Below are positions 25,095 to 37,293 of a stretch of 64,000 nt of DNA, piece after piece. Positions within the stretch are counted from its first letter, which is position 1, and every line of letters begins with the position of its first letter. Both the position numbers and the translations under genes were made by a program. Source of the DNA: Silurus meridionalis (taxonomy: Eukaryota > Chordata > Actinopteri > Siluriformes > Siluridae); contig NC_060902.1 in assembly GCF_014805685.1 (NCBI RefSeq), positions 7,841,786 to 7,905,785 of the forward strand, in the 5' to 3' direction. The notes under the pieces are model-generated. The model saw only the letters and a list, made by a program, of their open reading frames with translations, had not been told where the DNA came from and did not search any database.

Positions 25095-25381
25095 TTCTAG
25101 AGGCAGCATGATGGATAATAACCAGAACCATGCTTCAGCGGGTGTGTGGAAAACAACTTATGTCATGTAAAGATCATAAGAACATTTCGTGTTGTGATCA
25201 CGACAAAACAAGAAAGAAAAAAAATATAATAATGCAATGACTCTTAGGACTTTTGTAAGATTCAACCTCTAAACTTAGGGGTTATTAATATTTAGAAATA
25301 TTTATTTTTCAATGCTTAAGTTTAATTGTCCATGTTTATCAGGGATCCAATTTATACATTATTTTAGAAATTAGTATGCTT

Positions 25382-25388
<7 letters not shown>

Positions 25389-25413
<25 letters not shown>

Positions 25414-25426
25414 TTTTAAAATTTGA

Positions 25427-25479
<53 letters not shown>
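25389..25479. repeat. (TA)n and (TTA)n microsatellites
   Basis: A short TA array (25389-25412), then about 17 TTA units (25427-25479). In duplicate copy 2 the equivalent place is a long TA array, so this site is a hotspot of repeat turnover. Confidence 0.9.
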
Positions 25480-25480
<1 letters not shown>

Positions 25481-26623
25481 CTTTTTCCCCATAACAATAA
25501 AGCGATGTCTGATGCTGTTATTAGACTCCACCTGGCTGAAGCTAAAGAAATACACCTGTTTTATTTAATTTCTAGTACAGCTAAGGTGCTAAACAGAAAA
25601 ATAATCTTGAAAAAAAATTTCTTGAATTCTCTTTTATGGTTTAAATTTTAGAGTCAAGTTCAATACCTCAAAATGCTTTTCGCACTAAATCTTTGCTGCT
25701 TTACTTTAGTTGACCACAGAAAATACACCGAGCCAAATAATCATTTAGAATTAAAGAAAGTCTGCCAGTTGTCTGGGATTCATAAAAGCAGAGTTATAGG
25801 TAACTATAGGTTTTCTATTTCAGCCCTTTAAACCACCAGGGCAGTGTGTAACCCCTAGATAATGTGTTCACATCACTAGGAAGAAAGATGTTATGCTTAT
25901 ATATTATGGAGAATAATGTTTATAATACATAATATGGAGTGCAATCCAAACCCAGTTGCTAGCTTTGAATGGCACATCTCAAAATAAAGTCTGTGGTATA
26001 GAGTGGCATGGGGGTGGGGGGTGTCCAGATCTGTATATATTGAGTCCAACCCATACTGGGTGTGTGTGTGTGGGACGGGGGCTGGGGAATGGGCATATCT
26101 TACCTGGCTACCATCTGTTATAAATAACTTAGTGGGGCACGCACTGGGCACAGACGGAAGTGCTGACGGCTACAAGGGCACACGACTGATTCACAAAGTG
26201 AGGTTTATATGAACTTGGGCAGAAATCCTAGATTCAGTCACACAAGAACCTACCATAGTTAAATGCAGAGCATGAATACTCAGAAGGGAAACTTGAGACT
26301 AATTGAGAACGTCTATGACTGAAGTATGACTGCAGTAATTATCGCCACTACATGCCTCCCTTGTTAGACGATCATGCATGATGTGTGCATATGCATATAG
26401 TGGTATCCAGGTGTTTCATGCTGCAGCTAATCATTCAGAAACTTGGAATTGAACAAATTCCAGACTAAAGTTTATTTTGTTAATTCTTCTATTTTCTTGA
26501 TGTTTAAAGGGGGAGGGGCTACGCTAATTAAAGTAAAATCAAAGTATATAATTTAAATATAAATTCTAGCTTCTTGTTCCAATGTAAAAAAAGAAATCAT
26601 TATAAAACCTCAGGCATGGTTAC

Positions 26624-26710
26624 CTCTGAATCATCAGCTCCAACCGAGGTGGCACTGGTCACAGTTCCAAATCTCTCTTTCTTCTTCTTCAGCTTTTCTT
26701 CTTCTAAAAC
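26624..26710 (-). CDS. sarnp: SAP domain-containing ribonucleoprotein, KKKERFG exon
   Basis: An 87-nt, phase-0 exon of 29 codons with acceptor TTTGTGCAG and donor GAG|GTAACC. It encodes VLEEEKLKKKKERFGTVTS followed by an acidic end (GADDSE). This matches the SARNP repeat usually written EDDEKLKKRKERFG with a Thr/Ser-rich tail. SARNP binds RNA and the DDX39B helicase in nuclear mRNA export. The gene runs on the minus strand and converges on gdf11, as in other vertebrates. The final exon with the last KKRKRAERFG repeat and the N-terminal SAP exons were not found in the window. Confidence 0.75.
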
Positions 26711-27179
26711 CTGCACAAAGAACAGAAGACCCCATCAAGTAAATGTGTTTGCCACTAATATGTATTTTTTTCAAAGTATCAGGCTCTTCCATTTTGTAAA
26801 AGAATCTAATAACTGCGTTTATACTGCTGCTAGAATTAGAGACCTTAAATATGTGCTCAAGCGTATTCAGAAATATATATTTACTGTATATGAATATTCT
26901 ATTCATCACAATATTAAGCTCTCAAATCATGCAGATACAGGTGAAGAGCTTTACATCTAACCAGAACATGGGGGAAAAAAAACAAAATTCAAGAATCTAG
27001 CAAACTGATCTGTGTGTTACAGAAAAGTTTAAAACTCGGCGTGACAATAAGTTCAGTTTATTTTAATGGTTTTCCCATTTAACAGATTTAAATTCAATCC
27101 TCTTTGGGGAGGTTTTAGGAGATTTGCAGCATGATTGTGCAGCAATTACACTGTGATCAGATGTATTCAAAAAGGATAT

Positions 27180-27530
27180 TGATTTGGCTCCTGCTTTGCA
27201 ACTACAAAAGCCTCCACAGATCAGTGAGGGTCTTCCTCTACATTTGGGAGCATGCCGGTGCACTGAATCTGAGCACTGATGTCTAGCAAAATACCCTGCT
27301 GTGAGGTTGGTATTCTTATTAATACCAAATGTGTTCAGTAGGGTTAAGGTGACGGCTCTATGCAAACCACTTGAGTTCTTTCACATTAACCTTGGCAAAC
27401 CACTTCTTTATGGACCGCAGTGTGAGCACAAGGGAATCGTCATGATGAAATGGTTTTGGGGCCCCTAGTTCCTCATACTGCTGCAAAAAAAAGGATTTTG
27501 CGTTCCTTGTGTTACTTAACTTCCTTAAAG
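27180..27530 (-). pseudogene. Degenerate Tc1-like transposase fragment
   Basis: On the minus strand the sequence gives LRSIKKWFAKVNVKELKWFA, a stop, and then SRHLNPTEHIW. This resembles the D-to-E region and the DLNPIEH-type motif of Tc1 transposases. It is interrupted by stops and no terminal repeats were found. It is a relative of the element at the left edge. Confidence 0.6.
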
Positions 27531-28753
27531 TTTGAGAAATGGCAAAACATAAAAAGGTATTTTGAGATGACCACATAATATATGCACTGCAGTTATGTAG
27601 AATTCATGCAAAGATAAACTGAGGCTTTTCAGGAAAGCAATAAATGAAAAGGAAAGTGGCTGTTGAATGTAAATAAAATCTCTTAGTTTACCTGTAGTCC
27701 TGCAGAAACACTTTACAGGTGTGTGAAAAAATAATAAAAATTATAATAAAAAAATTATAATAAATAAATAAAAATCCTGCTCACTACTAAATATTAATGG
27801 TTTTGTGTAAGAAATATAAATATTTAGAAATTTGTTCAAAAAACAAAATAGTGGAGGAAGTCCTCATGACTGAGGACATTAATGGAAAACCATGGGGGAG
27901 CGGGAAGAGATGAGGTCACAGGTTACATGCAACCCTAGGTATGCATTTAATGATTAGCAGCTTTGTGCTTGGATTAGATTCTACCTTGCGTGTGAATTGC
28001 CTTGCATAAAAGTATTTGAGATGAAACGAGAAAAAGATGATAAAATGGTCACAAAAGTAAACCTAACTTTAGCTATTCAAATGGTCAACCAGTTTGTAGG
28101 CAGATTTTTAAACTTGTTTGTATTTATCTCAGGGAGGCAGAATCTGGGAGCCACATTATTTATTTTCTTACTTTAACTACGGTTACAGTATAATGTTAAA
28201 TCAAGTTTAAAAAAAAAAAAAAAAGCCTGCTGAATACAGTGATTAGATTTAAAGCAGTTGCCAAATAATGAATTACGGCAACATTAATAGAAACTCGTAT
28301 TGCACTGTTGACTGCTTTAATGTTTCTTGCAACCGCTGTGGTTGTGTTGTGTAGTGAGATATTAATCACAAAAAGACAGATAACTGAGTTTTGCATTTAT
28401 GAATAAAACAAAGTAAATAGATTATAATACATCTTGTATTATTATAGGTAGTTTTTCCCTTACCAGGATAATTTAAATTAATGGTGAAGGGAGAAAGCCT
28501 TTTTTCTCAGCGGAAACGTTCTGCCAGCTTTTTTGGAAACAAGTTACTTTATAGTATGACTTCTGAAAAGGGCAGAGTTTCTTTAAGCCAGGATTTGGCT
28601 GAATAGCTCTGTGGGTCTCCATAGTTGTCGAAGCCAAAGCAGCGGGCACAGCGTGGCCTCATCTCTCCCAGCGCTCATACAGTGCAGCCAATCTCATTTC
28701 CATCTCCTGAGATCATCAAGTTCATTTAGTAGCACTGCAAACCCCCCCCACCA

Positions 28754-28755
<2 letters not shown>

Positions 28756-28820
<65 letters not shown>
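28756..28820. repeat. (CA)n microsatellite
   Basis: About 32 CA units after a C-run. Confidence 0.95.
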
Positions 28821-28822
<2 letters not shown>

Positions 28823-29279
28823 TTCTTTTCACTCATCATGTTTTCTTTTTGCATTCCAAACCAATATTGGTCCGAACGCAGGGCCTCTCCATGTTGTCCA
28901 AGGCTTTGACTCTGTCTATTCACAAAGCCTTTTCTAGAGCAGATTGAACTAGTGAGTGAAACAGTTTGAAGAAGTTTTAGATTGAAAGCGTTTTTCATAC
29001 CAATGAGTAAAAACCCACAAAGGCTTGTGCTAGAGATGTCCTCTGTGCTAGAGATGTTCAACTGCAGAAACAAAATCGGGTCAAATTTGATGTGCTAAGC
29101 ATATATCAATTAATAGCGAAAAGGATGTGTCCATTCTACATTGCAACAATTTGGGGGCTTTTTTATTTAATGCCATCAGAATGATTGACCTCACTCACCA
29201 TTTAATTACCCAGTGTCGTAACAATGTGACGTCATGACTTTGCATTGTGCAAAAAAAAAAAAAAAGAAGCAGGGCATAT

Positions 29280-29280
<1 letters not shown>

Positions 29281-29331
<51 letters not shown>
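29281..29331. repeat. (GT)n microsatellite
   Basis: About 25 GT units, close to an A-run at 29251-29265. Confidence 0.95.
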
Positions 29332-29332
<1 letters not shown>

Positions 29333-29339
29333 ATAATTA

Positions 29340-30915
29340 CTGCAGGACAAGAGGCTATTCTGTCAGCTGATAATGGCACTAAATGCATGTCATTATACAC
29401 AGAAAACAGTTCATTCACACTAAACACTGCACTTTGTTGAAAGATAAGGAATAGCAAGGAATAAACAAGATATATAAAAAATATGCAGGTAGGATTCTGC
29501 CTGTAAAGCTTGAGTCAGCATTCTTTGCTGTAGGTGAAGCAATGTGTCCCCATAACACCTTATAAACAGCCACTGATTTGGGAATCATACAGGTCAGGCT
29601 AGAAAGTACTTGTCTATCTACATGACTGGGAAATTACACTATATTTTGCAACCAAAACGGGGGTTCATCTTACTGCCTTTTAATTAATTTCACACGTAAG
29701 TCTATATCAAGGGGCACCATAATTGAACACGAAGCAAACTGCTGGATTTATGGAGTAGGTATCTGGCCCAGGATTATATTATCATATCCAAGTTGGCCAG
29801 TATTTGGTCTTTATCTGAATAGTTTATATGTAAAAAACTAGAATTGTAAGACGTTTAAGTCAAGTAATTGTAGGACAACAAAAAACTTTCAGTAACAACA
29901 AAAAAAAGACAAGCCTAGTTCGACTAGAAAAAATTCAAGAAGCGGTTAATGTCAATATAACAAATGCAGAAAGACAGTGGTCCAAACAGTATCAAATCTT
30001 TTGGTGGATATTCATCCCCACAAACATGCTTCTTAAAGATCCATTCGATGCACAATAGGAACTTACAGATGGTGCTACTGAGTTCAGCATGTGATATCAA
30101 ATCATCATGACTACACACAGCAGCAGCAGCATTTTCACTCGAAATAAGTCAAAGTGTATTATTAAGCATTTGCTTTACAGCAGTCATGTTAAATCTACAA
30201 CACAGTTTTGAGAATGAAGAGATGTTCAACACTCTTATCTAAATAGAGTTTGGGAGTCCTTTGCAACTTTCAGGTTAACTGTCGATAACTTAATGGATTA
30301 CAAAAAATGTCTCTTTCCAACATTTTGTTAACAATCAATATGTATATATTTGAAAACTAAAAACAAAATACTTTAGGTGGATTGCCTTTTTTCATCACAG
30401 GGCTGATTCATCTGAACCTGAATAACTGCAGATTGTCAAAGCTTATCTTGACATTACAGGTGAAATGAGGTTAAAGGCCATGGACATTCTGAAAAGAGGG
30501 GGGTTGAAGTTAAATAAGGAGAAGAAAAGAGGGGGCTGAAGGGAGGGTGTACACATTCATCAACCAAACCAGCTTTCCATACTACTTACAGATGCATAGC
30601 ATGTCTCTCAAAAACAATCAGTATTTCAGTTCTTTCTCAATCAGCTTTTCTAAGAATTCTTTTATTTTGGGGTGGGGTGGGGGTGTAAAAAGCGATTTGC
30701 AATCTGTCGAATGATTGCGTTGACGGTGAAGAAGAGAGGGCCCCATCTCTTGTCCACTATGCTGCCTGTCCATCCCCCCGCTTAGCCCCCTGGGAGGAGG
30801 TGTGTTGCGCTGCGGTACCACTAAATCAACATTGTTATAATGATGTGTCACACTTGACCCTGTGCAGCTCTGCTCGCTCACACGGGTGTCAGGACCCACA
30901 ATGGGCAGCCCTCCA

Positions 30916-30920
<5 letters not shown>
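29340..30920. other. No gene seen
   Basis: Non-coding DNA between sarnp-like exons, probably intron or intergenic. A minus-strand frame near 30618-30899 ends in a charged helix-like tail (KIKEFLEKLIEKELKY) but has no splice context or homology that I can recognise. Confidence 0.45.
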
Positions 30921-30927
<7 letters not shown>

Positions 30928-30949
<22 letters not shown>

Positions 30950-30950
30950 G
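30928..30950. repeat. Short (CA)n microsatellite
   Basis: About 11 CA units near the left boundary of duplicate copy 2. Confidence 0.9.
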
Positions 30951-32445
30951 TGATGCATTTTGATTCATGGGAGAGCCTGGCTCTGTCACGAGAAAATTAC
31001 CTTATCAAAATGCCAACGTTTTCACATTTCGCCAAATCACACACCCGTAGGCCCTCTGCCTCAGATCTCACTTCCCATCTTCGCAATACAAAGGTACTTA
31101 TCTTTATCCAGTAAAACCTAACACTGACACAGAGCTTTGGAGAACAGAGCAAAAATTAAATATCAAGTTGACCATATGACTTGTAATGACCTCATTATAA
31201 TTTTCAACAGTAACAAGTGCTAGCAAGCTAAAATAAGCTACTCTGACAGTATTTGACTTATGTATGGCACACATTTCACTATTTAACCACAATAAAATCT
31301 AGATCTTTGTGAGGTTTTTGTCAGTCAGTCAGTTTGTGATAGCATTTTGCTATTCAGCTGTCAGACAAGAGAACAAAGGAATCACATCTAGATGCAGATT
31401 AATGCATTAATAAAATAGTAGTAGAGGCTATTAATCTAAATCAACTTTTAAAGCATCTGACAAGCCAAACATCTAATGTATAAAGTAACAAGTGGCATCA
31501 TAAAAAAGCTCTTTATAAACATAGCATCAAAACATCAGATCCACAAAGAAGAAGAGAGCTCATAGATCTTGCTGTAAAACAAGTATCTATGTTCTGTCTA
31601 AATGAATAAGTGGCTGTTTTTTTCTACAAACAAACCTGTTTCATGCACTTTTTCTCTGGTCTGATGTTTGTCTGCCTATAACTGCCTACTGAGAGGTGGT
31701 GTCAAAGTGATGATTGTGGAGATGAATAAAAAAAAAAGCAAGGCATTAGTGCCACCTAGTGTTCAGTGACATGTGTTAAACATTAATAGTTTGGCTGCCC
31801 TAACTTAGCCATCAGGTCTTAATAACAATTCCCTGAAAGGTGTTTCATCCAAAATTCAATTTTAAATATGTAGAGCCCTGCTAAATTAGGGTCTAATAAT
31901 TATTTGGTTTTTATTTTCTTATACACAAAGAGTTAAAACTTGTTCATTTCACTAAGAGATATAACTAAGAAAAAAAAATGTTATTAAAAAAAAAGTGTTG
32001 TTTAACAAATAAGGTGATTTCTGACACACCTCTGAGGTCAGAGGTGAGAGAAGAGGGAGGAAGTAAAGTGTGAGAGAAAAGGACGACACGAGGAGTCCAG
32101 GAAAAAGAAAAAGGTGCGCTAATCGTGCGGTGCAGGTGTAAAGCCTGACTACTGGGTTTGTGACGATATACAAGAACAATGAACAGATAAAAGACTGCTA
32201 AGAAAAATAATTGTGGATGAACTCTATGTAGAGAGTGTGAGTGTAAGAGTAACTGGACAGTTTTTTAGTCCCAGGACTACGTGAGCTTTGTGTGAGTTGT
32301 ACAGTTTGCAAAGTCGCAGAAAATAAACTATCATAAAGTTTGAGTGTACAAACGCTGTTTTGTGGGGTTTTGTTTTCTTTACATTTGTTTCTGTTAATAA
32401 ATGTTTATTGTTCATACAATATATTCTTATATGTTATTCCTGAGT

Positions 32446-35400
32446 AACCCAGCCATTATGGATGCACAAGCCAGTGCACTCTTAGTGCCGGTCCCAAGCC
32501 TGGGTAAATGGGGAGGGTTGCGTTAGGAAGGGCATCCAGCGTAAAACATGTACCAAATCAAATATGCGGATCACAAATGAGAATTTCATACCGGATCGGT
32601 CGAGGCCCGGGTTAACAACGACCGCCACAGGTATCGTTAGCCGACAGGGTACCGATGGAAATTGGGCTACTGTTGGCCGAAGGAGGAGAAGGAGAGGAGG
32701 AAGACGTTTACAGAGACGGCAGGGAAAGAAGCAGTGCAGAAGAGTGGAGGTTCGGGTTGGTACTTTAAATGTTGGTACTATGATGGGTAAAGGGAGAGAG
32801 GTAGCTGATATGATGGAGAGGAGAAAGGTGGATGTGCTGTGTGTTCAGGAGACCAAGTGGAAAGGGAGTAAGGCCAGGAACATTGGAGGTGGATTTAAAC
32901 TGTTTTATCATGGTGTGGATGGAAGAGAAATGGTGTAGGGGTGATTCTGAAGGAAGAGTACAGTAAGAGTGTAGTGGAGGTGAAGAGAGTTTCTGATAGG
33001 GTGATGATCGTGAAGGTGGAAGTTGAAGGGATGATGATAAATGTCATCAGTGCCTATGCTCCACAAGTGGGCTGTGAGATGAAGGAGAAGGAAAGATTCT
33101 GGAGTGAATTAGATGAAGTGGTAGATGGTGTACCTAGGAAAGAACGATTGGTGATTGGGGCAGACTTTAATGGGAATGTAGGTGAAGGGAACAGAGGTGA
33201 TGAGGAGGTGATGGGTAGGTATGGTTTTAAGGAGAGGAATGTGGAAGGGCAGATGGTGGTAGATTTTGCTAAAAGGATGGAAATAGCAGTGGTGAACACT
33301 TATTTTAAGAAGAAGAAAGATCATAGGGTGACATAAGAGTGGAGGAAGGTGCACACAGGTGGACTATGTGCTATGCAGGAGATGCAACCTGAAGGAGATT
33401 GGGGACTGTAAGGTGTTGGCAGGGGACAGTGTAGCTAGACAGCATCGGATGGTGGTCTGTAGGATGGTTTTGGAGGCGAAGAAGAAGAGGAGGAGAGTGA
33501 GGACTGAAAGAAGAATAAGATGGTGGAAACTGAAGGAGGAAGAGTGTAGTGTGAGGTTCAGGGAAGAGGTCAGACAGAGGCTCAGTGGTGTTAAGGAGGT
33601 GTTGGATGATTGGGCAACTACTGCAGGAGTAATGAGGGAGGCAGCTAGAAAAATACTTGGTATGACATCTGGAAATAGAAAGCAAGACAAGGAGACGTGG
33701 TGGTGAAATGAGGACGTGCAGGAGAGCATAAGGAGAAAGAGGTTGGCAAAACAGAAGTGGGATAGACAGAGTGATGAGAAAAGTAGGCAGAAGTACAACG
33801 AGATGCGGCAGCAGGTTAAGAGGGATGTGGCGAAAGCCAAGGAAAAGGCATATGAGGAGCTGTATGAGAGGTTGGACACTAAGGAAGGAGAAAAGGATTT
33901 ATACCGATTGGCCAGACAGAGGGACCGAGCTGGGAAGGATGTACTGCAAGTTAGAGCAGTAAAGGATGGAGAGGGAAATGTGTTGACTAGTGAGGAGAGT
34001 GTGTTGAAAAGGTGGAGGGAGTATTTTGAGCAGCTGATGAATGAGGAAAATCAGAGAGAGAGAAGGTTGGATGATGTGAAGTTGGTGAAGCAGGAAGTGG
34101 ATAGGATTAGTAAGGAGGAAGTGAAAGCAGCGATTAAGAGGATGAAGATTGCAAAGTCGGTTGGACCAGATGACATACCGGTAGAAGCGTGGAGATGTTT
34201 AGGAGAGATGTCAGTGGAGGTTTTGACCAGATTGTTTAACAGGATTTTGGAAGGTGAGAAGATGCCTGGGGAATGGAGAAGAAGTGTGCTGGTACCGATC
34301 TTTAAGGATAAAGGAGATGTGCAGTCTTGCAGTAACTACAGGGGAATTAAATTGATCAGTCACACCATGAAGTTATGGGAAAGAGTAGTGGAAGCCAGGC
34401 TGAGAGAAGAGGTGACCATCTGTGAGCAACAGTATGGTTTCATGCCGAGAAAAAGCACCACAGATGCCTTACTTGCTTTGAGAATGTTGATGGAGAAGTA
34501 TAGAGAAGGACAGAAGGAATTGCATTGTGTATTTGTGGATTTAGAGAAGGCATACGACAGGGTGCCAAGAGAGGAGTTGTGGTATTGTATGAGGAAGTCA
34601 GGTGTGTCAGAGAAGTATGTGAGGGTGGTGCAGGACATGTATGAGGACAGTGTGACGGCAGTGAAGTGTGCAGTAGGTACGACAGACTGGTTCAGGGTGA
34701 AGGTTGGACTGCATCAAGGATCGGCCCTGAGTCCTTTCCTGTTTGCAGTGGTGATGGACAGGTTGACGGACGAGGTCAGACAGGAGTCTCCCTGGACTAT
34801 GATGTTTGCGGATGATATTGTGATTTGTTGTGAGAGTAAGGAGCAGGTTGAGAAGAGCCTGGAGAGGTGGAGATATGCGCTGGAGAGAAGGGGAATGAAA
34901 CTCAGTAGGAGTAAGACAGAATACATGTGTGTGAATGAGAGGGAAGGCAGTGGAGTGGTGCGGTTGCAGGGAGAAGAGCTGGAGAAGGTGGAGGAATTCA
35001 GGTACCTGGGGTCAACAGTGCAAAGTAATGGAGAGTGTGTTAGAGAAAGTGACGAAAAGAGTGCAGGCAGGGTGGAGTGGGTGGAGAAGAGTGACAGGAG
35101 CGATTTGTGATAGTAGGGTATCTGCAAAAATGAAAGGGAAAGTTTATAGGTCTGTGGTGAGACCTGCAATGTTGTATGGATTAGAGACAGTGGCATTGAG
35201 TAAAAGACAGGAGGTGGAGCTGGAGGTAGCAGAGCTGAAGATGTTGAGGTTTTCGTTGGGAGTGACGAGGATGGATAAGATTAGAAATTAGTTTATTAGA
35301 GGGACAGCGCATGTAGGATGTTTTGGTGACAAGGTGAGGGAGGCGAGATTGAGATGGTTTGGACATGTGCAGAGGAGGAACATGAATTATATTGGTAGAA

Positions 35401-35592
35401 GAATGCTGAGGATGGAGCCACCAGGTAGGAGGAAAAGAGGAAGGCCAAGGAGGAGGTTCATGGATGTGGTGAGGGAAGACATGCAGGTAGTTGGTGTAAA
35501 AGAGGCAGATGTAGAGGACAGGGTGGTATGGAGATGGATGATCCGCTGTGGCGACCCCTAATGGGAGCAGCCGAAAGAAGAAGAAGAAGAAT
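32446..35592 (+). mobile_element. RTE-clade LINE, full length, copy 1
   Basis: The element is flanked by a 17-18 base target duplication (tatatgttattcctgagt at 32428-32445 and 35592-35609). It starts AACCCAGCCATTATGG and ends in GACCCCTAATGGGAGCAGCC followed by AAG repeats, the tail form of this fish RTE family. The coding region (endonuclease then reverse transcriptase) is nearly complete but broken. Length is 3147 bases. The perfect target duplication suggests a recent insertion. It sits inside the hAT-like element of duplicate copy 2. Confidence 0.92.
32564..35561 (+). pseudogene. RTE LINE endonuclease-reverse transcriptase, broken
   Basis: The N-terminal exonuclease-endonuclease-phosphatase domain has VGTLNVGTMM, CVQETKWKGSK and GADFNG. 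The reverse transcriptase follows, with VGPDDIPVEAW, YGFMPRKSTTDAL, FVDLEKAYDRVP, HQGSALSPFLF and the catalytic MFADDIVIC. The C-terminal part has ARLRWFGHVQRR and a RPRRRFMDVV-type motif. Disruptions are: a one-base loss near 32930 (GVDGREMV then stop), a two-base loss near 33333, TGG changed to TGA near 33704, a frameshift near 35048 and a stop at 35289. Relatives are often mis-annotated as craniofacial development protein 2-like. It cannot make a full protein. Confidence 0.9.
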
Positions 35593-35852
35593 ATATGTTA
35601 TTCCTGAGTGATAGAAGATCATGTCTAAAAGAAACACTGAAGTCTGAAGCCTGAGGTTAATAACAGTATTTTGGAGTTACTTTGGTAGTAAACAAATTAC
35701 ACCTTAAGTAAATTGAGATGTTCCTCTCACGTGTAAAATTAAATTGTAAGTTTCCCTAGACAATTTGAGCCAGTGAATCAGTGAGAGGGCTACAAATATT
35801 TACTGTTTCAGAACTTCATGTCATAACGTTTTACCAATAAACTATGGCCTGC

Positions 35853-35921
35853 ATTCTTGTACACAGGGAAGACGCACATGCCGAATCGCTCCACCCTTTT
35901 CCTCATTTTCTCGATGTCGAC
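35853..35921 (-). pseudogene. sarnp: sarnp-like exon copy with altered splice donor
   Basis: The second copy of the 69-nt sarnp exon encodes VDIEKMRKRVERFG, then MCVFPVYKN. The acceptor CAG is kept, but the donor that is AAG|GTAGGC in the other copy reads AAT|GCAGGC here. A GC donor with a mismatched last exon base is weak. It lies upstream of the 26624-26710 exon on the minus strand, so its order is right for SARNP. It keeps Asp at residue 2 but has Cys and Phe where the other copy has two Ser. It may be a decaying original or a pseudo-exon. Confidence 0.55.
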
Positions 35922-35961
35922 CTGAGGACCACAGAGGATGTAAATCATTATTATTTATCAT

Positions 35962-35967
<6 letters not shown>

Positions 35968-36041
<74 letters not shown>

Positions 36042-36044
36042 TTT
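35968..36044. repeat. (TA)n plus T-run
   Basis: About 32 TA units, then a T-tract, in the place where duplicate copy 1 has TTA repeats. Confidence 0.9.
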
Positions 36045-36292
36045 ATAATTTTTTACACCAATAACAATAAAGCGATGTCTGATGCTGTTATTAGCCTCCA
36101 GCTGGCTGAAGCTAAAGAAATACACCTGTTTTATTTAAGGTGCTAAATAGAAAAATAATCTTGAAAAAAAAAATTCTTGAATTCTCTTTTATGGTTTATA
36201 TTTCAGAGTGACGTATAATAACTGAAAATGCTTTTTACACTAAAGCTGCTTTACTTTAAGTGACCACAGAAAATACACTGAGCCAAATAACC

Positions 36293-37293
36293 ATAAGGTG
36301 TTTGTACTTCCTGGTGCTACCCTAAAATCTAATTCTCTGCCTTGAGTAAAGCTTATGGTTGTTACTGGGCAGTGAAATGCTTTTTAATGTGGCATGACTG
36401 CAATGCACTTGATTTACACTGAAGAAATTATTGTACATCTTATTTCACACCACACTGTTCTATATAGGTTCTGCGTCTGTAAAACTAGTCCTGTCGATAC
36501 AGACATGATGAAAGACTCATGGATTACTATTCAAATTAAATTCATATCTGATATTTCTTATTATAGGATTACAATAAAACAAATGTTTAATTTTGACACC
36601 TATTTTGAGATATTGTACTTTTTTCAGGCTTAACATAACATTGTTAAATATGCCTAGAGAGAATTTATATGGCAGTATATAAGATTTAATAGCTTGATTT
36701 CAATGAATAAAAGCATTAAAATCTTTTAAATCAAATACAAATATTACATCAACATGCACATATTCAGGATATTTTTTAAAAATCGTAATCTTAGTCAATA
36801 TGCTAAACCCAAATAAAAACAAGCATATCAGGGTATTTTTTTGATAACAAGATTATGTATAATTATCAAACAGGGATAAAAACCTGCCTTAAAAAGCATA
36901 AAATCAACAATTACCAAAACAATATTCAGAACTATCAAAAGTGAGAATTTTTGGCAAAGCAAAAATAAATATTCCTCTGCTGGTGCATAATAGAATTCTT
37001 AATGAAGAGATTTTTTTCATAACATATAGTCAGCTGATTCCAGAATAAGCATTTCTTAAGGAATGTCACCTACCAGAAAGAACAGACTGCAGAAAAAAAC
37101 AAGCATGGTACAAAGTCTGAGCAGATGGGTGAACTGTACATAGAAACTACAACCTTCTACACAATACCTCGACTTTAGATAAACTCTGGTATATAAAAGG
37201 CACCAAAGCATTGAGTGTAACTGGCTAACAGTCTCTGGTTATTAGGAAGAACGTCATCAGGAAGAATAGATGCTGAACAGGACTTCTCGTGCC
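36293..37293. other. No gene seen; includes 3' flank of cdk2 copy
   Basis: A/T-rich non-coding DNA. On the minus strand it follows the stop codon of the cdk2-like last exon and may hold its 3' UTR. No clear repeat. Confidence 0.45.

Larger units (their letters stand above)
23348..25750. repeat. Duplicated segment, copy 1 (contains a sarnp exon)
   Basis: Blocks of this segment recur in the same order at 30979-36292. The pairs are 23348-24475 with 30979-31870, 24476-24625 with 35797-35960, and 25485-25745 with 36055-36292. Similarity looks to be around 90% in aligned parts. Copy 1 keeps about 240 bases (near 23910-24150) that copy 2 lacks, and carries its own MITE at 24773-25094. Copy 2 carries a large insertion. 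The unit includes one sarnp exon, so this is a local segmental duplication, not only a dispersed repeat. Confidence 0.8.
31871..35793. mobile_element. hAT-like insertion in duplicate copy 2, hosting an RTE LINE
   Basis: Copy 1 of the duplication provides the empty site (aaatattta near 24470). In copy 2 the sequence breaks after 'taaatatg' at 31870 and resumes with 'aaatattta' at 35794. The insert starts TAGAGCCCTG and ends AGGGCTAC, weak inverted repeats of hAT style. Without the RTE LINE inside it (32446-35592) it would be about 770 bases. It has no transposase. The family is uncertain, but the insertion itself is well supported by the paralogous empty site. Confidence 0.5.
30979..36292. repeat. 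Duplicated segment, copy 2 (sarnp exon, with insertions)
   Basis: It begins GGCTCTGTCACGAGAAAAT, exactly as copy 1 does at 23348-23366, and ends in the shared GACCACAGAAAATACAC. It carries a large insertion (31871-35793) at a point where copy 1 is uninterrupted (around 24470-24476). It also has the sarnp exon copy at 35853-35921 and a TA array where copy 1 has TTA repeats. Both copies are in the same orientation, 7.6 kb apart. Confidence 0.8.

Noticed and set aside
30618..30899. Minus-strand frame ending KIKEFLEKLIEKELKY, considered as a sarnp or novel exon
   Set aside because: No matching splice sites or family; probably chance.
33364..33879. Long minus-strand frames opposite the RTE coding region
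   Set aside because: Mirror frames produced by the purine-rich RTE coding strand (Ser/Leu/Phe-rich translation); the same seen at 55379-55865.
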